From Deltaproteobacteria bacterium (GTDB lineage Bacteria; Desulfobacterota; Desulfobaccia; Desulfobaccales; 0-14-0-80-60-11), in assembly GCA_021813445.1 (NCBI GenBank), contig JAKAKP010000146.1:1-60466 (forward strand): a stretch of 60,466 bases of DNA. The letters are read 5' to 3'. Positions 50,720 to 60,070 of the stretch are shown one piece after another; position 1 is the stretch's first letter, and the number at the start of each line of letters is the position of its first letter. The notes beneath the pieces were generated by a model. The model made no database searches, was not told the origin of the DNA, and saw only the letters and a list, made by a program, of their open reading frames with translations. Both the position numbers and the translations under genes were made by a program.

Positions 50720-50967
50720 CGAGTTACTCCCTTAAGAGTTCCAAGTGCTTACTCGTCCATTCACGTCGGCTTGTCCAGAAAGCCCCTGAACTTTTAGAGC
50801 AAATCATTAAGAGAAGAGTTAAAGGACTTTGATTTTATGAGGCGGATTTGTGCACGGGATAAGGGCCAGACTGGTTCGATCACCTCTAGTGGAAGAGATT
50901 AATTAATTTTATAAGTTACATTCACTTTCCCCTAAAAGTTAATGAACCGGGGGCTTCCTTGACATGC

Positions 50968-51234
50968 CTATTTCCCAGGGCCTATTTCGATGAAACCCGT
51001 AGCGGATGGCCCTGTGGCCTTGCTGGCCTCATGATAAGCCTGGACATCGGCTTCGTAAGCCTTTCTCAGGGCCTCGCATTTAGAGGGATCACCAGGATTT
51101 TGCTGCCGGCACCTTTCGTAAGCCGCCCGGGATTGCTCCATCTCCTTTTTGGCTTCGGCCTGGGCCGTGGTGCCGCAGCCATAGGCAAAGGGCAAGGCCA
51201 CTGCCACAATTATGGCTGCTAGCCATCTATTCAT
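50968..51234 (-). CDS. Small lipoprotein
   Basis: An 88-residue protein with a lipoprotein signal (AAIIVAVALPFAYGC, lipidated Cys20). The mature part is a charged helix with two Cys (AAYERCRQQNPGDPSKCEAL), which may form a disulfide. No function known. AGGAG lies ahead of the ATG and it starts 9 bases after the CoA-disulfide-reductase-like gene, so the two are co-transcribed. Confidence 0.8.
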   Translation of the reverse strand: MNRWLAAIIVAVALPFAYGCGTTAQAEAKKEMEQSRAAYERCRQQNPGDPSKCEALRKAYEADVQAYHEASKATGPSATGFIEIGPGK

Positions 51235-51243
51235 GGTTGTCTC

Positions 51244-52983
51244 CTAATCCCTTTCTTCTTTCTCACCAGTCGCCAATAAGCCGGTTTTTTTCAGCGCGGC
51301 CACGCCGCCTTGCAGGTTCACGGCGTTGCAGAGGCCCGCGGTCTCCAGTTGGCGCAGGGCCTCGTAGGAGCGGACCCCGGAGTTGCACACCACGATGAGG
51401 CGTTTATCCGCGGGAACTTCAGCAATGCGCTCTTTCAGGGTCTCCTGGGGGATATTGAGCCAGCGCGGCCCGAAGAGGTCCACGTAGGGAGCGGCATTGG
51501 CCGCACCCCGCACGTCCAGGCAGATCACGTCCCCGGCCTGCTCCGTGAGAAAGCACTTTTCAAAATCCGCCACTTCCACCGTGCGGTTATAGCCGTCCAG
51601 GATATTTTCCGCGGTGTTGGCCACCGCGTTGACGATATCCAGGGCCGAAGCAAAGGGCGGGGAATAGGCCACCTCCAGGTTGGACAGGTCTGCCAGGGCC
51701 GCGCCCCGGGCCAGGAGCGCGGCGATGCTGTTGACCCGGCCCACCAGGGCGTCGCCGTTGGCGCCCAGGCCCTGGGTCCCCAGGAGGCGCCGCGTCTCTT
51801 TCTCCACCACCAGTTGCAGGTACATCAGGTCCTGGCCGGGATAGAAATGGGCCCGGTCCGCCTGGATGACCAGGGCGGAGATGGCCTCCAGGCCCTGCCG
51901 CTGGGCCGCGGTGAGGCTCAGGCCAGCAGCGGCAATGGCCATATTGAAAATCTTCATGGTAAAGCTGCCGACAATGCCCGGAAACGTGGCGTCCCCGCCC
52001 GCCAGGTTGGTGCCGATGACCCGGCCCTGGCGGTTGGCCAACGACCCGGAGGGGAAATAGACCGGCTTGCCGGTAAGCAGGTGGTGATTTTCAATACAAT
52101 CCCCCCCTGCATAAATGTCCGGGTCGGAGGTCTGGAGCCGGTGGTTGACCACGATGCCCCCCTGGGGGGATACGTCCAGGCCCGCCGCGGCCGCGAGCTG
52201 GGAATTGGGCAGGACCCCCAGGGCGGTGACCGCCAGATCCGCGTCCAGGGTGCGTGCGCCGGTCGCCACCTGGAGGGCGTGCGCGCCCGTACCCGGGCGG
52301 ATTGCGGTTACGGTCTCCCCCAGGTGCACGGTGACTTCGCGGTCTTCCAGGTGTTTGGCCACCATGCGGGCCAGGCCCGGGTCCAGCACCCCGGGGAGCA
52401 CCTGGTCCGCGATTTCCACCAGGGTGGTCTCCACCCCCCAGAGGTCCCCCAGGGCCTCCGCCATTTCCAGGCCCAAGGGGCCCGCACCGACGATCACCGC
52501 CTTCCCCACCTGGCCCTGGGACACCCTCTCCCGCACGGCCAGGGCGTCCTGGAGGTTGGCGACGGACATCACCTGGGGCAGATCCCCTCCCGGCACGGCC
52601 AGCCGCCGGGGACGGCTGCCCGTGGCAAGGACCAGTTTATCATAAGGCAGGTCCTCTTCCCGGCCGCGATCCAGATGGCGCACCCGCACCACCTTGGCCT
52701 GCCGGTCCACATTCATAGCCCGGGTGCGGTTCATGACCCGGACATCCTTGGCCTTTTCAAAAAATTCCGGGGTCCGCAGCATATGGAAGCTGGTGCTCAT
52801 CAACTCCTTGATATCGCTGAGATCACCGGAAATATAGTAGGGAATACCGCAGCCGCCATAGGAGATGTATTCATCCTGATCCACCATGGTGACTTGAAAA
52901 TCCGGGCGCAGCCTCTTCAAGCGGCAGGCCACCTTGGGCCCCAGGGCCACTGCGCCGATAATAACCACCCGCTGTTGTGTCAT
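51244..52983 (-). CDS. CoA-disulfide reductase-like FAD oxidoreductase with rhodanese domain
   Basis: A 579-residue flavoprotein: pyridine nucleotide-disulfide oxidoreductase core (1-450) plus a C-terminal rhodanese domain (about 465-570). The single redox Cys45 is in ISYGGCGIPYYISG, the CoADR/Npsr position. NAD(P)H site AVIVGAGPLGLEMAEAL; FAD end DIYAGGDCIE. The rhodanese loop is VVCNSGVRSYEAL with its catalytic Cys. The family reduces CoA disulfides, persulfides or polysulfide, fitting an anaerobic sulfur-handling organism. The FAD fingerprint IIGAVALGPK is degenerate (A-V in place of the middle Gly). AAGGAAG precedes the ATG. Confidence 0.9.
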   Translation of the reverse strand: MTQQRVVIIGAVALGPKVACRLKRLRPDFQVTMVDQDEYISYGGCGIPYYISGDLSDIKELMSTSFHMLRTPEFFEKAKDVRVMNRTRAMNVDRQAKVVRVRHLDRGREEDLPYDKLVLATGSRPRRLAVPGGDLPQVMSVANLQDALAVRERVSQGQVGKAVIVGAGPLGLEMAEALGDLWGVETTLVEIADQVLPGVLDPGLARMVAKHLEDREVTVHLGETVTAIRPGTGAHALQVATGARTLDADLAVTALGVLPNSQLAAAAGLDVSPQGGIVVNHRLQTSDPDIYAGGDCIENHHLLTGKPVYFPSGSLANRQGRVIGTNLAGGDATFPGIVGSFTMKIFNMAIAAAGLSLTAAQRQGLEAISALVIQADRAHFYPGQDLMYLQLVVEKETRRLLGTQGLGANGDALVGRVNSIAALLARGAALADLSNLEVAYSPPFASALDIVNAVANTAENILDGYNRTVEVADFEKCFLTEQAGDVICLDVRGAANAAPYVDLFGPRWLNIPQETLKERIAEVPADKRLIVVCNSGVRSYEALRQLETAGLCNAVNLQGGVAALKKTGLLATGEKEERD

Positions 52984-53049
52984 AGGTCTTCCTTATTTTA
53001 TTAGGGCAGGCTCAAGGGAGTGCGCCGCCCCCGGCAGCTTAAATTTGTA

Positions 53050-53988
53050 TTAGAAATTATATTTGCAGGTAAGCATGGGAGTATAATTACAGGGATTATT
53101 CTTTCCCGCCAGGTCCAGGGCCAGGCCTCCGGCAAAGGCCCAGTGCTGGTTCATATTATACTCCAAGCCGACCACCATGCCCAGCAAGGCCCGGGACGGC
53201 TGCTGCGACTGGGGCCCCACCAGGTTCCCGGCCGGCCACTTACTGTATAATTCCGCCAAGAGGGCCCATTGCCGGGTCAGCACCCACTCCGCGGCCAGGT
53301 TCAGGGTCACCAGGTCCCGGTCATGAATCCGGTTGCTGCCCACGGTGGCGGTGGTGGGCACGGTGTACCACAGGTTGGCGTAAAGGTAAACCGGGCGGTA
53401 CCATTTGGAAAGATTGAGACCGGCGGTGAAAGTATAGGCGCCGCTGCCTAATTGGTCCGTACCCAGCTTCACGGAACTCAGATGGAGATGATGGCCGGTG
53501 GGAAACCCGAAACCCGACACGGCCTCGCAGGTGGGCAGGGACGCGGTCTCCTTCTGAAACCGGTATTTGAGGTAGAGAGTGGTGTCCCCCAGGCCGTCGA
53601 AGTCCGCGGCCCGCACTCCCGGGGCCGCCGGGAGATTGGCGTTCCTGGCCCAATTATGGACATAAGGGATGATCAGCAGCATTTCCAGATTGGGAGTAAA
53701 GCCATAGTTGAAATTGACAGGAACCTGCAAGGAGTAGAAATCCCCGCGATTGCTCACCCGCCGCCAATTAGGGGAAAAACGGCCACCGGTAATATAGAGG
53801 TTGCAGAAGGGCTGGATGGAAAGATTGCCCTGGCCGATGGGCACCGCAGTGTCCGTAATCAGAGGGCCGATAGTGGAGGGGAGCGGCTTTTCCGGATTAA
53901 AGGGGGCGGAATCCCCGGCCAGAGAGGAATGCGGGGCCGACAAAATCCCCCAGATTACCAGGCTGAGGAAGAGTAACCGGGACCTCAT
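53050..53988 (-). CDS. Outer-membrane beta-barrel protein of the PF13557 (phenol-degradation MetA-like) type
   Basis: A 312-residue exported protein: signal peptide (LLFLSLVIWGILSAPHSSLA), then alternating amphipathic beta strands with aromatic belts and a terminal Phe (MLTCKYNF), typical of outer-membrane barrels. Segments GLGDTTLYLKYRF and LWYTVPTT, LLGMVVGLEYNMNQHWAFAGG support the transporter-like PF13557 family. Substrate unknown. ATG 53988 is chosen (another in frame at 54000). The gene stands alone. Confidence 0.75.
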   Translation of the reverse strand: MRSRLLFLSLVIWGILSAPHSSLAGDSAPFNPEKPLPSTIGPLITDTAVPIGQGNLSIQPFCNLYITGGRFSPNWRRVSNRGDFYSLQVPVNFNYGFTPNLEMLLIIPYVHNWARNANLPAAPGVRAADFDGLGDTTLYLKYRFQKETASLPTCEAVSGFGFPTGHHLHLSSVKLGTDQLGSGAYTFTAGLNLSKWYRPVYLYANLWYTVPTTATVGSNRIHDRDLVTLNLAAEWVLTRQWALLAELYSKWPAGNLVGPQSQQPSRALLGMVVGLEYNMNQHWAFAGGLALDLAGKNNPCNYTPMLTCKYNF

Positions 53989-54003
53989 GGCTGCCCACAT
54001 TCA

Positions 54004-54066
54004 AAGTAGGGGCGAATCTTGTATTCGCCCTCATCCGGGGCGAACACAAGGTTCGCTACAGGAAAC
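54004..54066. repeat. GGGGCGAA...TTCGCCC hairpin repeat
   Basis: TAGGGGCGAATCTTGTATTC with GCCCTCATCC and GGGGCGAACACAAGGTTCGC. The same unit occurs at 55481-55543. Confidence 0.7.
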
Positions 54067-54090
54067 CCCATGTTTGACGGCTGAATGATA

Positions 54091-55440
54091 TTAAATTTCT
54101 TCCTCCCGCTGCCAATTCTCCAGTTCCTCCAAAGCCCGGGCCGCGTAGGCCTCGCCCCGGAGTTTCTTGGGCGTGCGCCCGGGCAGCGGGGGGAAGAGGC
54201 CGAAATTGACGTTCATCGGCTGAAAATCCTGGCTGGCGGTATTGGTGAGGTGCCCCACCAGCGCGCCCAGGGCCGTGGCCCGGGGCAGCATCACCAATGG
54301 CAGGTCTTGGGCCTGGCGGGCGGCGTTGATCCCGGCCAGCAGGCCCATGGCCGCAGACTCCACATAGCCCTCCACCCCCGAGATCTGTCCGGCCAGAAAG
54401 AGCCGGGGATGTTGGAGAAAATTGAGGTAAGGGCTCAGCAGTCCCGGGGCGCGGATAAAGGTATTGCGGTGGATGGACCCCAGGCGGGCAAACTCGGCGT
54501 GCTCCAGGCCGGGGATGAGCCGGAAGACCCGCTCTTGCTCCCCGTACTTCAGCTTGGTCTGGAAACCCACCAGGTTGTAAAGAGTGCCTTCCCGGTTTTC
54601 CTGGCGCAATTGGGCCACGGCAAAGGGCTGGCGCCCGGTGTGCGGGTCCACCAGCCCCACGGGTTTCAGGGGGCCGTAAACCAGGGTGAGATAGCCCCGG
54701 GCCGCCATCACTTCGAGGGGCAGGCAGCCCTCGAAATACCGGGGCTCTTCGAAAGATTTGAGGGGCACCTGTTCCGCAGCCATCAGGGCCTGGTAGAACG
54801 CGGTATATTCTGCTTCCGTGAACGGGCAGTTCAGGTAGTCATCCCCGGCGCCGTAGCGGGAGGCCCGGAAGACCCGGGTCAGGTCCAGGGAATCGGCGGT
54901 CACGATGGGGGCAATGGCGTCGTAAAAATGGAGGTGCTCAGTCCCGGTGACCCGGGCCAGGGCCGCGGCCAGGGCGTCCGAACTCAAGGGGCCGGTGGCG
55001 ATGATGGTGGTGCGGCTGGCATCCAGTTCCGTCACTTCTTCCCGGATGATTTCCACCAGGGGTTCCTGCTCCAGGGCGTTGGTGAGGCAGGCGGCAAAGC
55101 CCTCCCGGTCCACGGCCAGGGCCTTGCCTGCGGGCACCCGGGTGGCTTGGGCCGCGGCCAGCACCAGGGAGCCCAGACGCCGCATTTCCTCTTTGAGCAG
55201 CCCCACTGCGTTTCCCAGCCCTTCGGCGCGCAGAGAATTGCTGCACACCAGTTCCCCCAGCAAGGGCGATTGATGGGCCGGGGAGAACTTGCGGGGCTTC
55301 ATCTCATAAAGCCGCACCCGCACCCCCCGGCGGGCCGCCTGCCAGGCCGCGTCCACGCCCGCCAGCCCGCCGCCGATAATAATAATGGGGGAGGCAGGGG
55401 CCGGGGGCCGGGGGCCAGGGGTCAGTAATGATGAATTCAT
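54091..55440 (-). CDS. trmFO: tRNA uridine-54 5-methyltransferase, folate/FAD-dependent (TrmFO)
   Basis: A cytoplasmic FAD enzyme of 449 residues that makes 5-methyluridine at tRNA position 54 using methylenetetrahydrofolate. Motifs: FAD fingerprint [60 protein letters not shown] with the conserved Cys near 70, [31 protein letters not shown]. The first 17 residues are Pro-rich and look repeat-derived, so the true start may lie further in, but no other start codon is available before the FAD motif. The next gene upstream is topA, an arrangement also known in Firmicutes. Confidence 0.94.
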   Translation of the reverse strand: MNSSLLTPGPRPPAPASPIIIIGGGLAGVDAAWQAARRGVRVRLYEMKPRKFSPAHQSPLLGELVCSNSLRAEGLGNAVGLLKEEMRRLGSLVLAAAQATRVPAGKALAVDREGFAACLTNALEQEPLVEIIREEVTELDASRTTIIATGPLSSDALAAALARVTGTEHLHFYDAIAPIVTADSLDLTRVFRASRYGAGDDYLNCPFTEAEYTAFYQALMAAEQVPLKSFEEPRYFEGCLPLEVMAARGYLTLVYGPLKPVGLVDPHTGRQPFAVAQLRQENREGTLYNLVGFQTKLKYGEQERVFRLIPGLEHAEFARLGSIHRNTFIRAPGLLSPYLNFLQHPRLFLAGQISGVEGYVESAAMGLLAGINAARQAQDLPLVMLPRATALGALVGHLTNTASQDFQPMNVNFGLFPPLPGRTPKKLRGEAYAARALEELENWQREEEI

Positions 55441-55480
55441 ATCAAACTCATGTCATTTCGACATCAAAATGCATAATCCG

Positions 55481-55543
55481 CGTAGGGGCGAACCTTGGGT
55501 TCGCCCTGCGGCGCCTGGGCGAACCCAAGGTTCGCCCCTACAA
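55481..55543. repeat. GGGGCGAACC...GGTTCGCCCC hairpin repeat
   Basis: TAGGGGCGAACCTTGGGTTC with GCCCTGCGGC, then TGGGCGAACCCAAGGTTCGC with CCCTAC. A near-complete palindrome, second copy of the 54004-54066 unit. Confidence 0.75.
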
Positions 55544-55597
55544 GCCAACTGCTTTCGAGTACAACATCCTTAGTGTGGTCGAATAATTAGTGGTGCG

Positions 55598-55636
55598 TGG
55601 GATTCTTCGGTCACTCCGCTCCCTCAGAATGACAGA
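55598..55636. repeat. REP-like half-element (ATTCTTCGGTCACTCC...AGAATGACAG)
   Basis: GGGATTCTTCGGTCACTCCG followed by CTCCCTCAGAATGACAG. It equals, in inverted form, the left half of the 13967-14054 element. Confidence 0.7.
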
Positions 55637-55677
55637 TGAGGGATTTTTACAGGGATCAACTTGATATTCCCTGACCC

Positions 55678-57798
55678 CTAATTGGCGGCCTCATCGGGGA
55701 TTACCGCTTCCTGGTAATCACATTCATCCCGGGGGCAGAGGAGTTTTTTGCCCTTTTTCATGAGCCAGGGGAATTGGCATTGGGGGCAGGGCCGGTCCAC
55801 CGGCGCCTGGTTTTGCAGGTATTTGCACTCCGGGTAGCGGTTGCAGCCGTAGAAAAAGCCACGGCGGGAGCGCCGTTTCACCAGGGTCCCGGTGCACCCC
55901 TCCTGGGGGCAATTATAGTTGGAAGTCTCCGGGGTCTTTTCCACCAGGACTATCTGCCCCCCCTGGTCCCGGGTGAAATTGCGGGTAAAGTTGCACTTGG
56001 GAAACGCGGAGCAACCCAGGAACTCGCCGTTTCTGCCCCAGCGCACCAGCAGTTCCGCGCCGCATTGGGGGCATTTCAGGCCGCTGGGGACGCTTTTGAC
56101 CCGGCGCATCTGGGTCTTGGCGGTTACCAGGTCCTGGGCAAAGGGGCCGTAGAACTCCCGCATCACCCCTTGCCAGGGCACTTTGCCTTCGGCAATGCGG
56201 TCCAGGTCGTCTTCCATGCGGGCCGTGAACTTGGGGTCCATGATGTCCGGGAAATTTTCCACCAGCAGGTCACTGACCACTGTGCCCATTTCTGTGGGCC
56301 GCAGGCCGTATTTCTCTTTGGCCAGATAGAGCCGGTCCTGGAGGTTCGTGAGGATGGTGGCGTAGGTGCTGGGACGGCCGATGCCCTGCACTTCCAGCTC
56401 CTTGATGAGACTGGCTTCGGTATAGCGGGCCGGGGGCTTGGTGAAGTGCCGCTGGGGATCGAAGTCCCGCAGCTTCAGAATTTCACCGGTCTTCAAGGGC
56501 GGCAGCTTGGCGGGCTGCTCCGCTTCTTCCTGGGTTTCCTGATATAAGGTGGTGAATCCCGGGAACTGGAGCACCGAGGCCGTGGCCCGGAAGAGATAGG
56601 GGCCCGCGGCCACGTCCACAGAGGTCAATTGAAAGACCGCGGGGGTCATCTGGGAGGCCACGAAGCGCCGCCAGATCAGGTCGTAGAGGGCCAATTCCTC
56701 CCGTCCCAAATGCTTCTTCAGGTCCTGGGGCCGCCGGGTCACTCCGCTGGGCCGGATGGCTTCGTGAGCCTCCTGCGCGCCCTTCGGACTTTTGTAAACA
56801 TTGGGTTTGGCGGGGAGATAATCCTCCCCGTAACTCTGCTGGATCAGGCCGCGCACCGCGTCCAGGGCCTCGGCGGAGACCCGGGTGGAATCGGTGCGCA
56901 TATAAGTGATGAGACCCACCGGGCCTTCATCTCCCAGCTCAATGCCTTCATAGAGCCGCTGGGCCAGACGCATGGTCTTGCTGGGCGCAAAGCGCAGCTT
57001 GCGGGAGGCCTCCATCTGCAGGCTGCTGGTGATGAAGGGAGGCGCAGGGTTGCGGCGCTGGGGCTTTTTCTCCACCTTGGCCACTTTAAACTCCGCGGTG
57101 TCCAGGGCCTCTAAAATCTTCTCCACTGCATCGGCGCTGCCGGGCTTGAGGTTTTTATTGTCTTTTTTCAGGAGATTGGCGGCAAAAACCGGAGGCTCCT
57201 TACCCTCCAGGCAGGCGGCCAGGGACCAGTATTCCTCGGGCACAAAGGCCTGGATGAGCCGCTCCCGGTCCACCACCAGCCGCAGGGCCACGGACTGCAC
57301 CCGGCCCGCGCTTAACCCCGTCTTCACCTTCTGCCACAAGAGCGGGCTGATCTGGTAGCCCACCAGGCGGTCCAGGACCCGCCGGGCCTGCTGGGCCTCA
57401 AAACGGGGCTGGTTCAACTTCACCGGCTTGGCCAGGGCCTCTTTGATGGCCCTGGGGGTAATCTCCAGGAGCAGCACCCGGTGGAAGCGGTAATCCTTTT
57501 CCCCCAGGGCCTGGGCGATATGCCAGGCAATGGCTTCCCCTTCCCGGTCCGGGTCCGGGGCCAGGTAGATATCGGTGATGCCGGCCGCGGCCTTCTTCAA
57601 GGCGCTGATCACCTTGGCCTTCCCCAGGATGGTGACATACTTGGGCTGGAAATCGTGCTCCAGGTCCACCCCCAATTCGTTCTTGGGGAGGTCGATGATG
57701 TGGCCCATGGAAGATTGGACTAAAAATTCGGACCCCAGGTATTTCTGGATGGTCTTGGCCTTGGTGGGCGATTCCACAATAAGCAGTGATTTAGGCAT
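55678..57798 (-). CDS. topA: DNA topoisomerase I (type IA)
   Basis: Relaxes negatively supercoiled DNA by cutting one strand through a tyrosine link. 706 residues. Toprim domain at the N-terminus: LLIVESPTKAKTIQKYLG, YLAPDPDREGEAIAWHIA with the acidic metal triad. Active Tyr in VGLITYMRTDSTRVS near 300. Core motifs LQMEASRKLRFAPSKTMRLA and IQGIGRPSTYATI-like VQGIGRPSTYATILTNLQD. Three C-terminal zinc modules follow (from about 565): CPQCGAELLVRWGRNGEFLG..C, CPQEGCTG...GCNRYPEC, CPQCQFPW...CPRDEC. Confidence 0.96.
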   Translation of the reverse strand: MPKSLLIVESPTKAKTIQKYLGSEFLVQSSMGHIIDLPKNELGVDLEHDFQPKYVTILGKAKVISALKKAAAGITDIYLAPDPDREGEAIAWHIAQALGEKDYRFHRVLLLEITPRAIKEALAKPVKLNQPRFEAQQARRVLDRLVGYQISPLLWQKVKTGLSAGRVQSVALRLVVDRERLIQAFVPEEYWSLAACLEGKEPPVFAANLLKKDNKNLKPGSADAVEKILEALDTAEFKVAKVEKKPQRRNPAPPFITSSLQMEASRKLRFAPSKTMRLAQRLYEGIELGDEGPVGLITYMRTDSTRVSAEALDAVRGLIQQSYGEDYLPAKPNVYKSPKGAQEAHEAIRPSGVTRRPQDLKKHLGREELALYDLIWRRFVASQMTPAVFQLTSVDVAAGPYLFRATASVLQFPGFTTLYQETQEEAEQPAKLPPLKTGEILKLRDFDPQRHFTKPPARYTEASLIKELEVQGIGRPSTYATILTNLQDRLYLAKEKYGLRPTEMGTVVSDLLVENFPDIMDPKFTARMEDDLDRIAEGKVPWQGVMREFYGPFAQDLVTAKTQMRRVKSVPSGLKCPQCGAELLVRWGRNGEFLGCSAFPKCNFTRNFTRDQGGQIVLVEKTPETSNYNCPQEGCTGTLVKRRSRRGFFYGCNRYPECKYLQNQAPVDRPCPQCQFPWLMKKGKKLLCPRDECDYQEAVIPDEAAN

Positions 57799-57924
57799 AT
57801 ATCATTTATTTTGTCGGCCCGGCGGCTAGACCGGGACCGGGAATAATAGGGTCAGTATTTAAATGTCTCCCAGATAAACCGGCATTTCAAGGCTTTTCTA
57901 GCCGGATTTCACTATTCTCCGCAG

Positions 57925-58623
57925 TTAATCGGACTTGCCGCGGTCGCCGTCCAGCAGCAAGTGGATTTCCGCCTCCCGAAGTCTATCGGCACTGGCGGCC
58001 AATTCCTCAATTTCCGGGTCAGTCAGGTTATTAACCCCGGCGGCCGTGATCTGCCAGACATCGATGGGCTCCCCCAGCCCGTAGGCGTCCACGGCGATGG
58101 CCTCCTGCATCACTTTATAGGCCAGGACCGCGGCCCGCCCCAGGTTGAGGTTTTTACCCTGGTATTTGCGCAGCAGGGCATAGGCAAAGAGATCGCCGCT
58201 GCCGCCGGCGAAAGGGGCCTCGTTGACCCATTCGGGCACCCCGTCCACGGTGATGTGGAGAATATGGGGGCCTTGGGAAAACTCCGCGAACACGAAGTCC
58301 GCGGGGTGCAATTTCAGCAAGGTATCCGGGTCCTGGGCAAAAAAGGAGGCCCGGAAATCCAGTTGCATCAATTCGGTGATGCACTGCTTCACCATCTGGC
58401 CGATGTCGTCCCGGAGGTTAACCAGGGAGCGGCCCGGGGGCAGGGTGCTGATCCGCTCCGCCAGGCGCTGCACCAGGGCCAGCTCTCCGGCCGCGGCCCA
58501 GGCGGCGGTCTCTCCCAGGGGGTAAATCTTTTTCCCCGTGGCTCTGACCAGGCCGGTGGTGATCTGGCCGTCAGAGGCCATAATGATGCCGTCGTTTGCC
58601 GGTATTGCCAGAATCAGGGTCAT
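57925..58623 (-). CDS. Proteasome-beta/HslV-like Ntn hydrolase
   Basis: From the second ATG (58623) the protein is M-T-L-I-L-A-I-P, so Met removal would expose Thr1; Asp17 lies in ANDGIIMASDGQITTG exactly as in HslV and proteasome beta subunits, and Lys30/31 (GKKIYPLG) corresponds to Lys33. A turn AWAAAGELALVQRL and GSGDLFAYALLRKYQGKN match later strands and helices. About 232 residues, longer than HslV (about 175), with a C-terminal acidic extension. Gene order dprA - (SNase) - this gene - topA - trmFO recalls the Firmicute dprA-topA-trmFO-xerC-hslV cluster, but no hslU is in the window. Role: probable threonine peptidase. ATG 58629 would hide the Thr. Confidence 0.75.
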   Translation of the reverse strand: MTLILAIPANDGIIMASDGQITTGLVRATGKKIYPLGETAAWAAAGELALVQRLAERISTLPPGRSLVNLRDDIGQMVKQCITELMQLDFRASFFAQDPDTLLKLHPADFVFAEFSQGPHILHITVDGVPEWVNEAPFAGGSGDLFAYALLRKYQGKNLNLGRAAVLAYKVMQEAIAVDAYGLGEPIDVWQITAAGVNNLTDPEIEELAASADRLREAEIHLLLDGDRGKSD

Positions 58624-59020
58624 GGCCATTCCATCCTCAGAAAAAGATTAGGGCTTACGGACCGCATCTGCAAGCCCCAAACTGGCATCGCGTCAGCAAA
58701 TTTTCCCGTTTTTAATTCGCACTTAGGCTGGGCATTACTCACAAATCAGGAAGCAACTGATTTGTGGGAGTCTTGGTAGCACAGGCTTTCCAGCCTGTGC
58801 AGGTTTTTCGGCGCAGCCTGGAAAGGCTGCGCCACCGGTTAAAAAACTTATGGGCAAAGATAAGCCCACTGAGGGAGAAGGCTCACACGAGGGGGGCGAC
58901 CTGGATAAACAGGTGTAATCGGCCCAAAAGACGCCACCCCCACCCCGGCCCTCCCCTCTCAAAGGGGGAGGGAGAAAGACCGGGTAGTTATGCTAGGTAT
59001 GGGATTCCCGGGACGTTACA
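58624..59020. other. Repeat-rich interval between the HslV-like and SNase-like genes
   Basis: No gene is seen. It contains GCACAGGCTTTCCAGCCTGT (58778-58797), GGCGCAGCCTGGAAAGGCTG (58811-58830) and the 94-bp dispersed repeat (next entry). Confidence 0.6.
58889..58982. repeat. Dispersed 94-bp repeat, copy 2
   Basis: GAGGGGGGCGACCTGGATAA through CGGCCCAAAAGACG and CACCCCCACCCCGGCCCTCC to AGGGGGAGGGAGAAA, matching 7184-7277 in the same orientation. Confidence 0.8.
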
Positions 59021-59833
59021 CTACCAAATTTCCGCAAAAACCAAATCTTCCGGGGCCGCGGTCAGCTTGAGAGAATTATTCTGCACCTCCATCAACGCCC
59101 CCAAATCAGTGCTACGGTCCGTGGGCAGGTACAGGACGGGATCGGGGTGGCCCTCCAGATAAGGCTTGAAACCGCGCAGATTATCGCTTTCTTGCAGAAA
59201 TCGCACCAGATGGCGGAACAACCTGGGAAAGATAATGTACTTCCCCAATTGGCTCAGTCCTCCGTCGATGACCACTCCCAGATTGGTGCGGTCCTGGGGC
59301 CAAAAACCTTTCTGTGAATTCCTGGCTGAGCGACAGACCAGGGTCAGCTCTTTCCGGATCCGGGGGGCCAATCCGGGGTCAAAGGCCGGATAGGCCAGGC
59401 CTGCCTGGAGCAATTGATAATTGATGCTTCTGGAGAGAAGGGCGATGTCTGGATCGAGTTCTTGCCCCTCCGGGTCCCCCCGGAAGACCAGGGCCAGCGG
59501 CCGCCCCTGCCGGTCGGTTCTGCCAGCCACAATATACCCGGCGGCGCCGTCCCGGGCGTGGGCCGGGCCGAAGAGGTTGCCCCGGATGCCCAGGCGGGAC
59601 AGGAGAAAATCCAGGGCCTCCCGGGCATATTTCAAGGGCTGGTGCCGGCCTTGAAAATCCAGCTCCAGGGTGTCGATCCCCTCCAGCCGCACCCGGGCCT
59701 GCCCCTGGGGGTTGAGGGTCACCGGGAAACCGGCCAATTTCCCCCACAGTTCAGGATCACGGGCTCTAAAATGAATGGCGTGCCCGCTGGGCGAGCCAAG
59801 AGCGTGGAAAGTCCCGGAAATGGTCATAAACAT
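59021..59833 (-). CDS. Staphylococcal-nuclease-like (TNase) domain protein
   Basis: A 270-residue protein. Residues about 45-175 show an SNase-like pattern: ARVRLEGIDTLELDF, LKYAREALDFLLSRLG, RTDRQGRPLALVFRG, SINYQLLQAGLAYPAF and LVCRSARNSQKGFWPQD, corresponding to the family order RLxGIDAPE, EA..FL, YGR.LA.V, N..L...G.A and AR....G.W. Not every catalytic residue is clearly conserved (the usual Asp-Ala-Pro-Glu is Asp-Thr-Leu-Glu), so nuclease activity is uncertain. The C-terminal 90 residues are unassigned. ATG 59833 is chosen because the longer frame to 59995 is repeat sequence. Predicted cytoplasmic. Confidence 0.65.
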   Translation of the reverse strand: MFMTISGTFHALGSPSGHAIHFRARDPELWGKLAGFPVTLNPQGQARVRLEGIDTLELDFQGRHQPLKYAREALDFLLSRLGIRGNLFGPAHARDGAAGYIVAGRTDRQGRPLALVFRGDPEGQELDPDIALLSRSINYQLLQAGLAYPAFDPGLAPRIRKELTLVCRSARNSQKGFWPQDRTNLGVVIDGGLSQLGKYIIFPRLFRHLVRFLQESDNLRGFKPYLEGHPDPVLYLPTDRSTDLGALMEVQNNSLKLTAAPEDLVFAEIW

Positions 59834-59864
59834 GTTGGTTTCTTTAGAATACTGCTCCTGAAAA

Positions 59865-60050
59865 GTTTCTGAGCGGTAGCACGGGCTTTCCAGCCTGTGC
59901 GGATTACCAGGGCGGGCGAGACGCCCGCCCCTACGATTCTTTTCATGCTTTGTGGGTGGGCCGCAGCCCATGAGGAGCTGCTTCGAAAAGTTCAAGATTC
60001 AACGGCCGTAGGCGGGATGCGCTTCGCTTTCCCGCCCTACATAATGCTCA
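59865..60050. repeat. Composite palindromic repeat region upstream of the SNase-like gene
   Basis: Contains GAGCGGTAGCACGGGCTTTCC, GGGCGGGCGAGACGCCCGCC with CCTACG (about 59912-59936), the module CATGCTTTGTGGGTGGGCCG ... GAAAAGTTC (59945-59990) that also occurs at 985-1040, and GTAGGCGGGATGCGCTTCGC with CCCGCCCTAC (60007-60040). Confidence 0.65.
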
Positions 60051-60070
60051 CTCCAACCTCCCACTGCCGT

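Noticed and set aside
51310-53004. Long open frame (564 codons) on the plus strand opposite the CoA-disulfide-reductase-like gene
   Set aside because: Antisense shadow with low-complexity His/Gly/Gln-rich translation; the minus-strand gene has all expected motifs.
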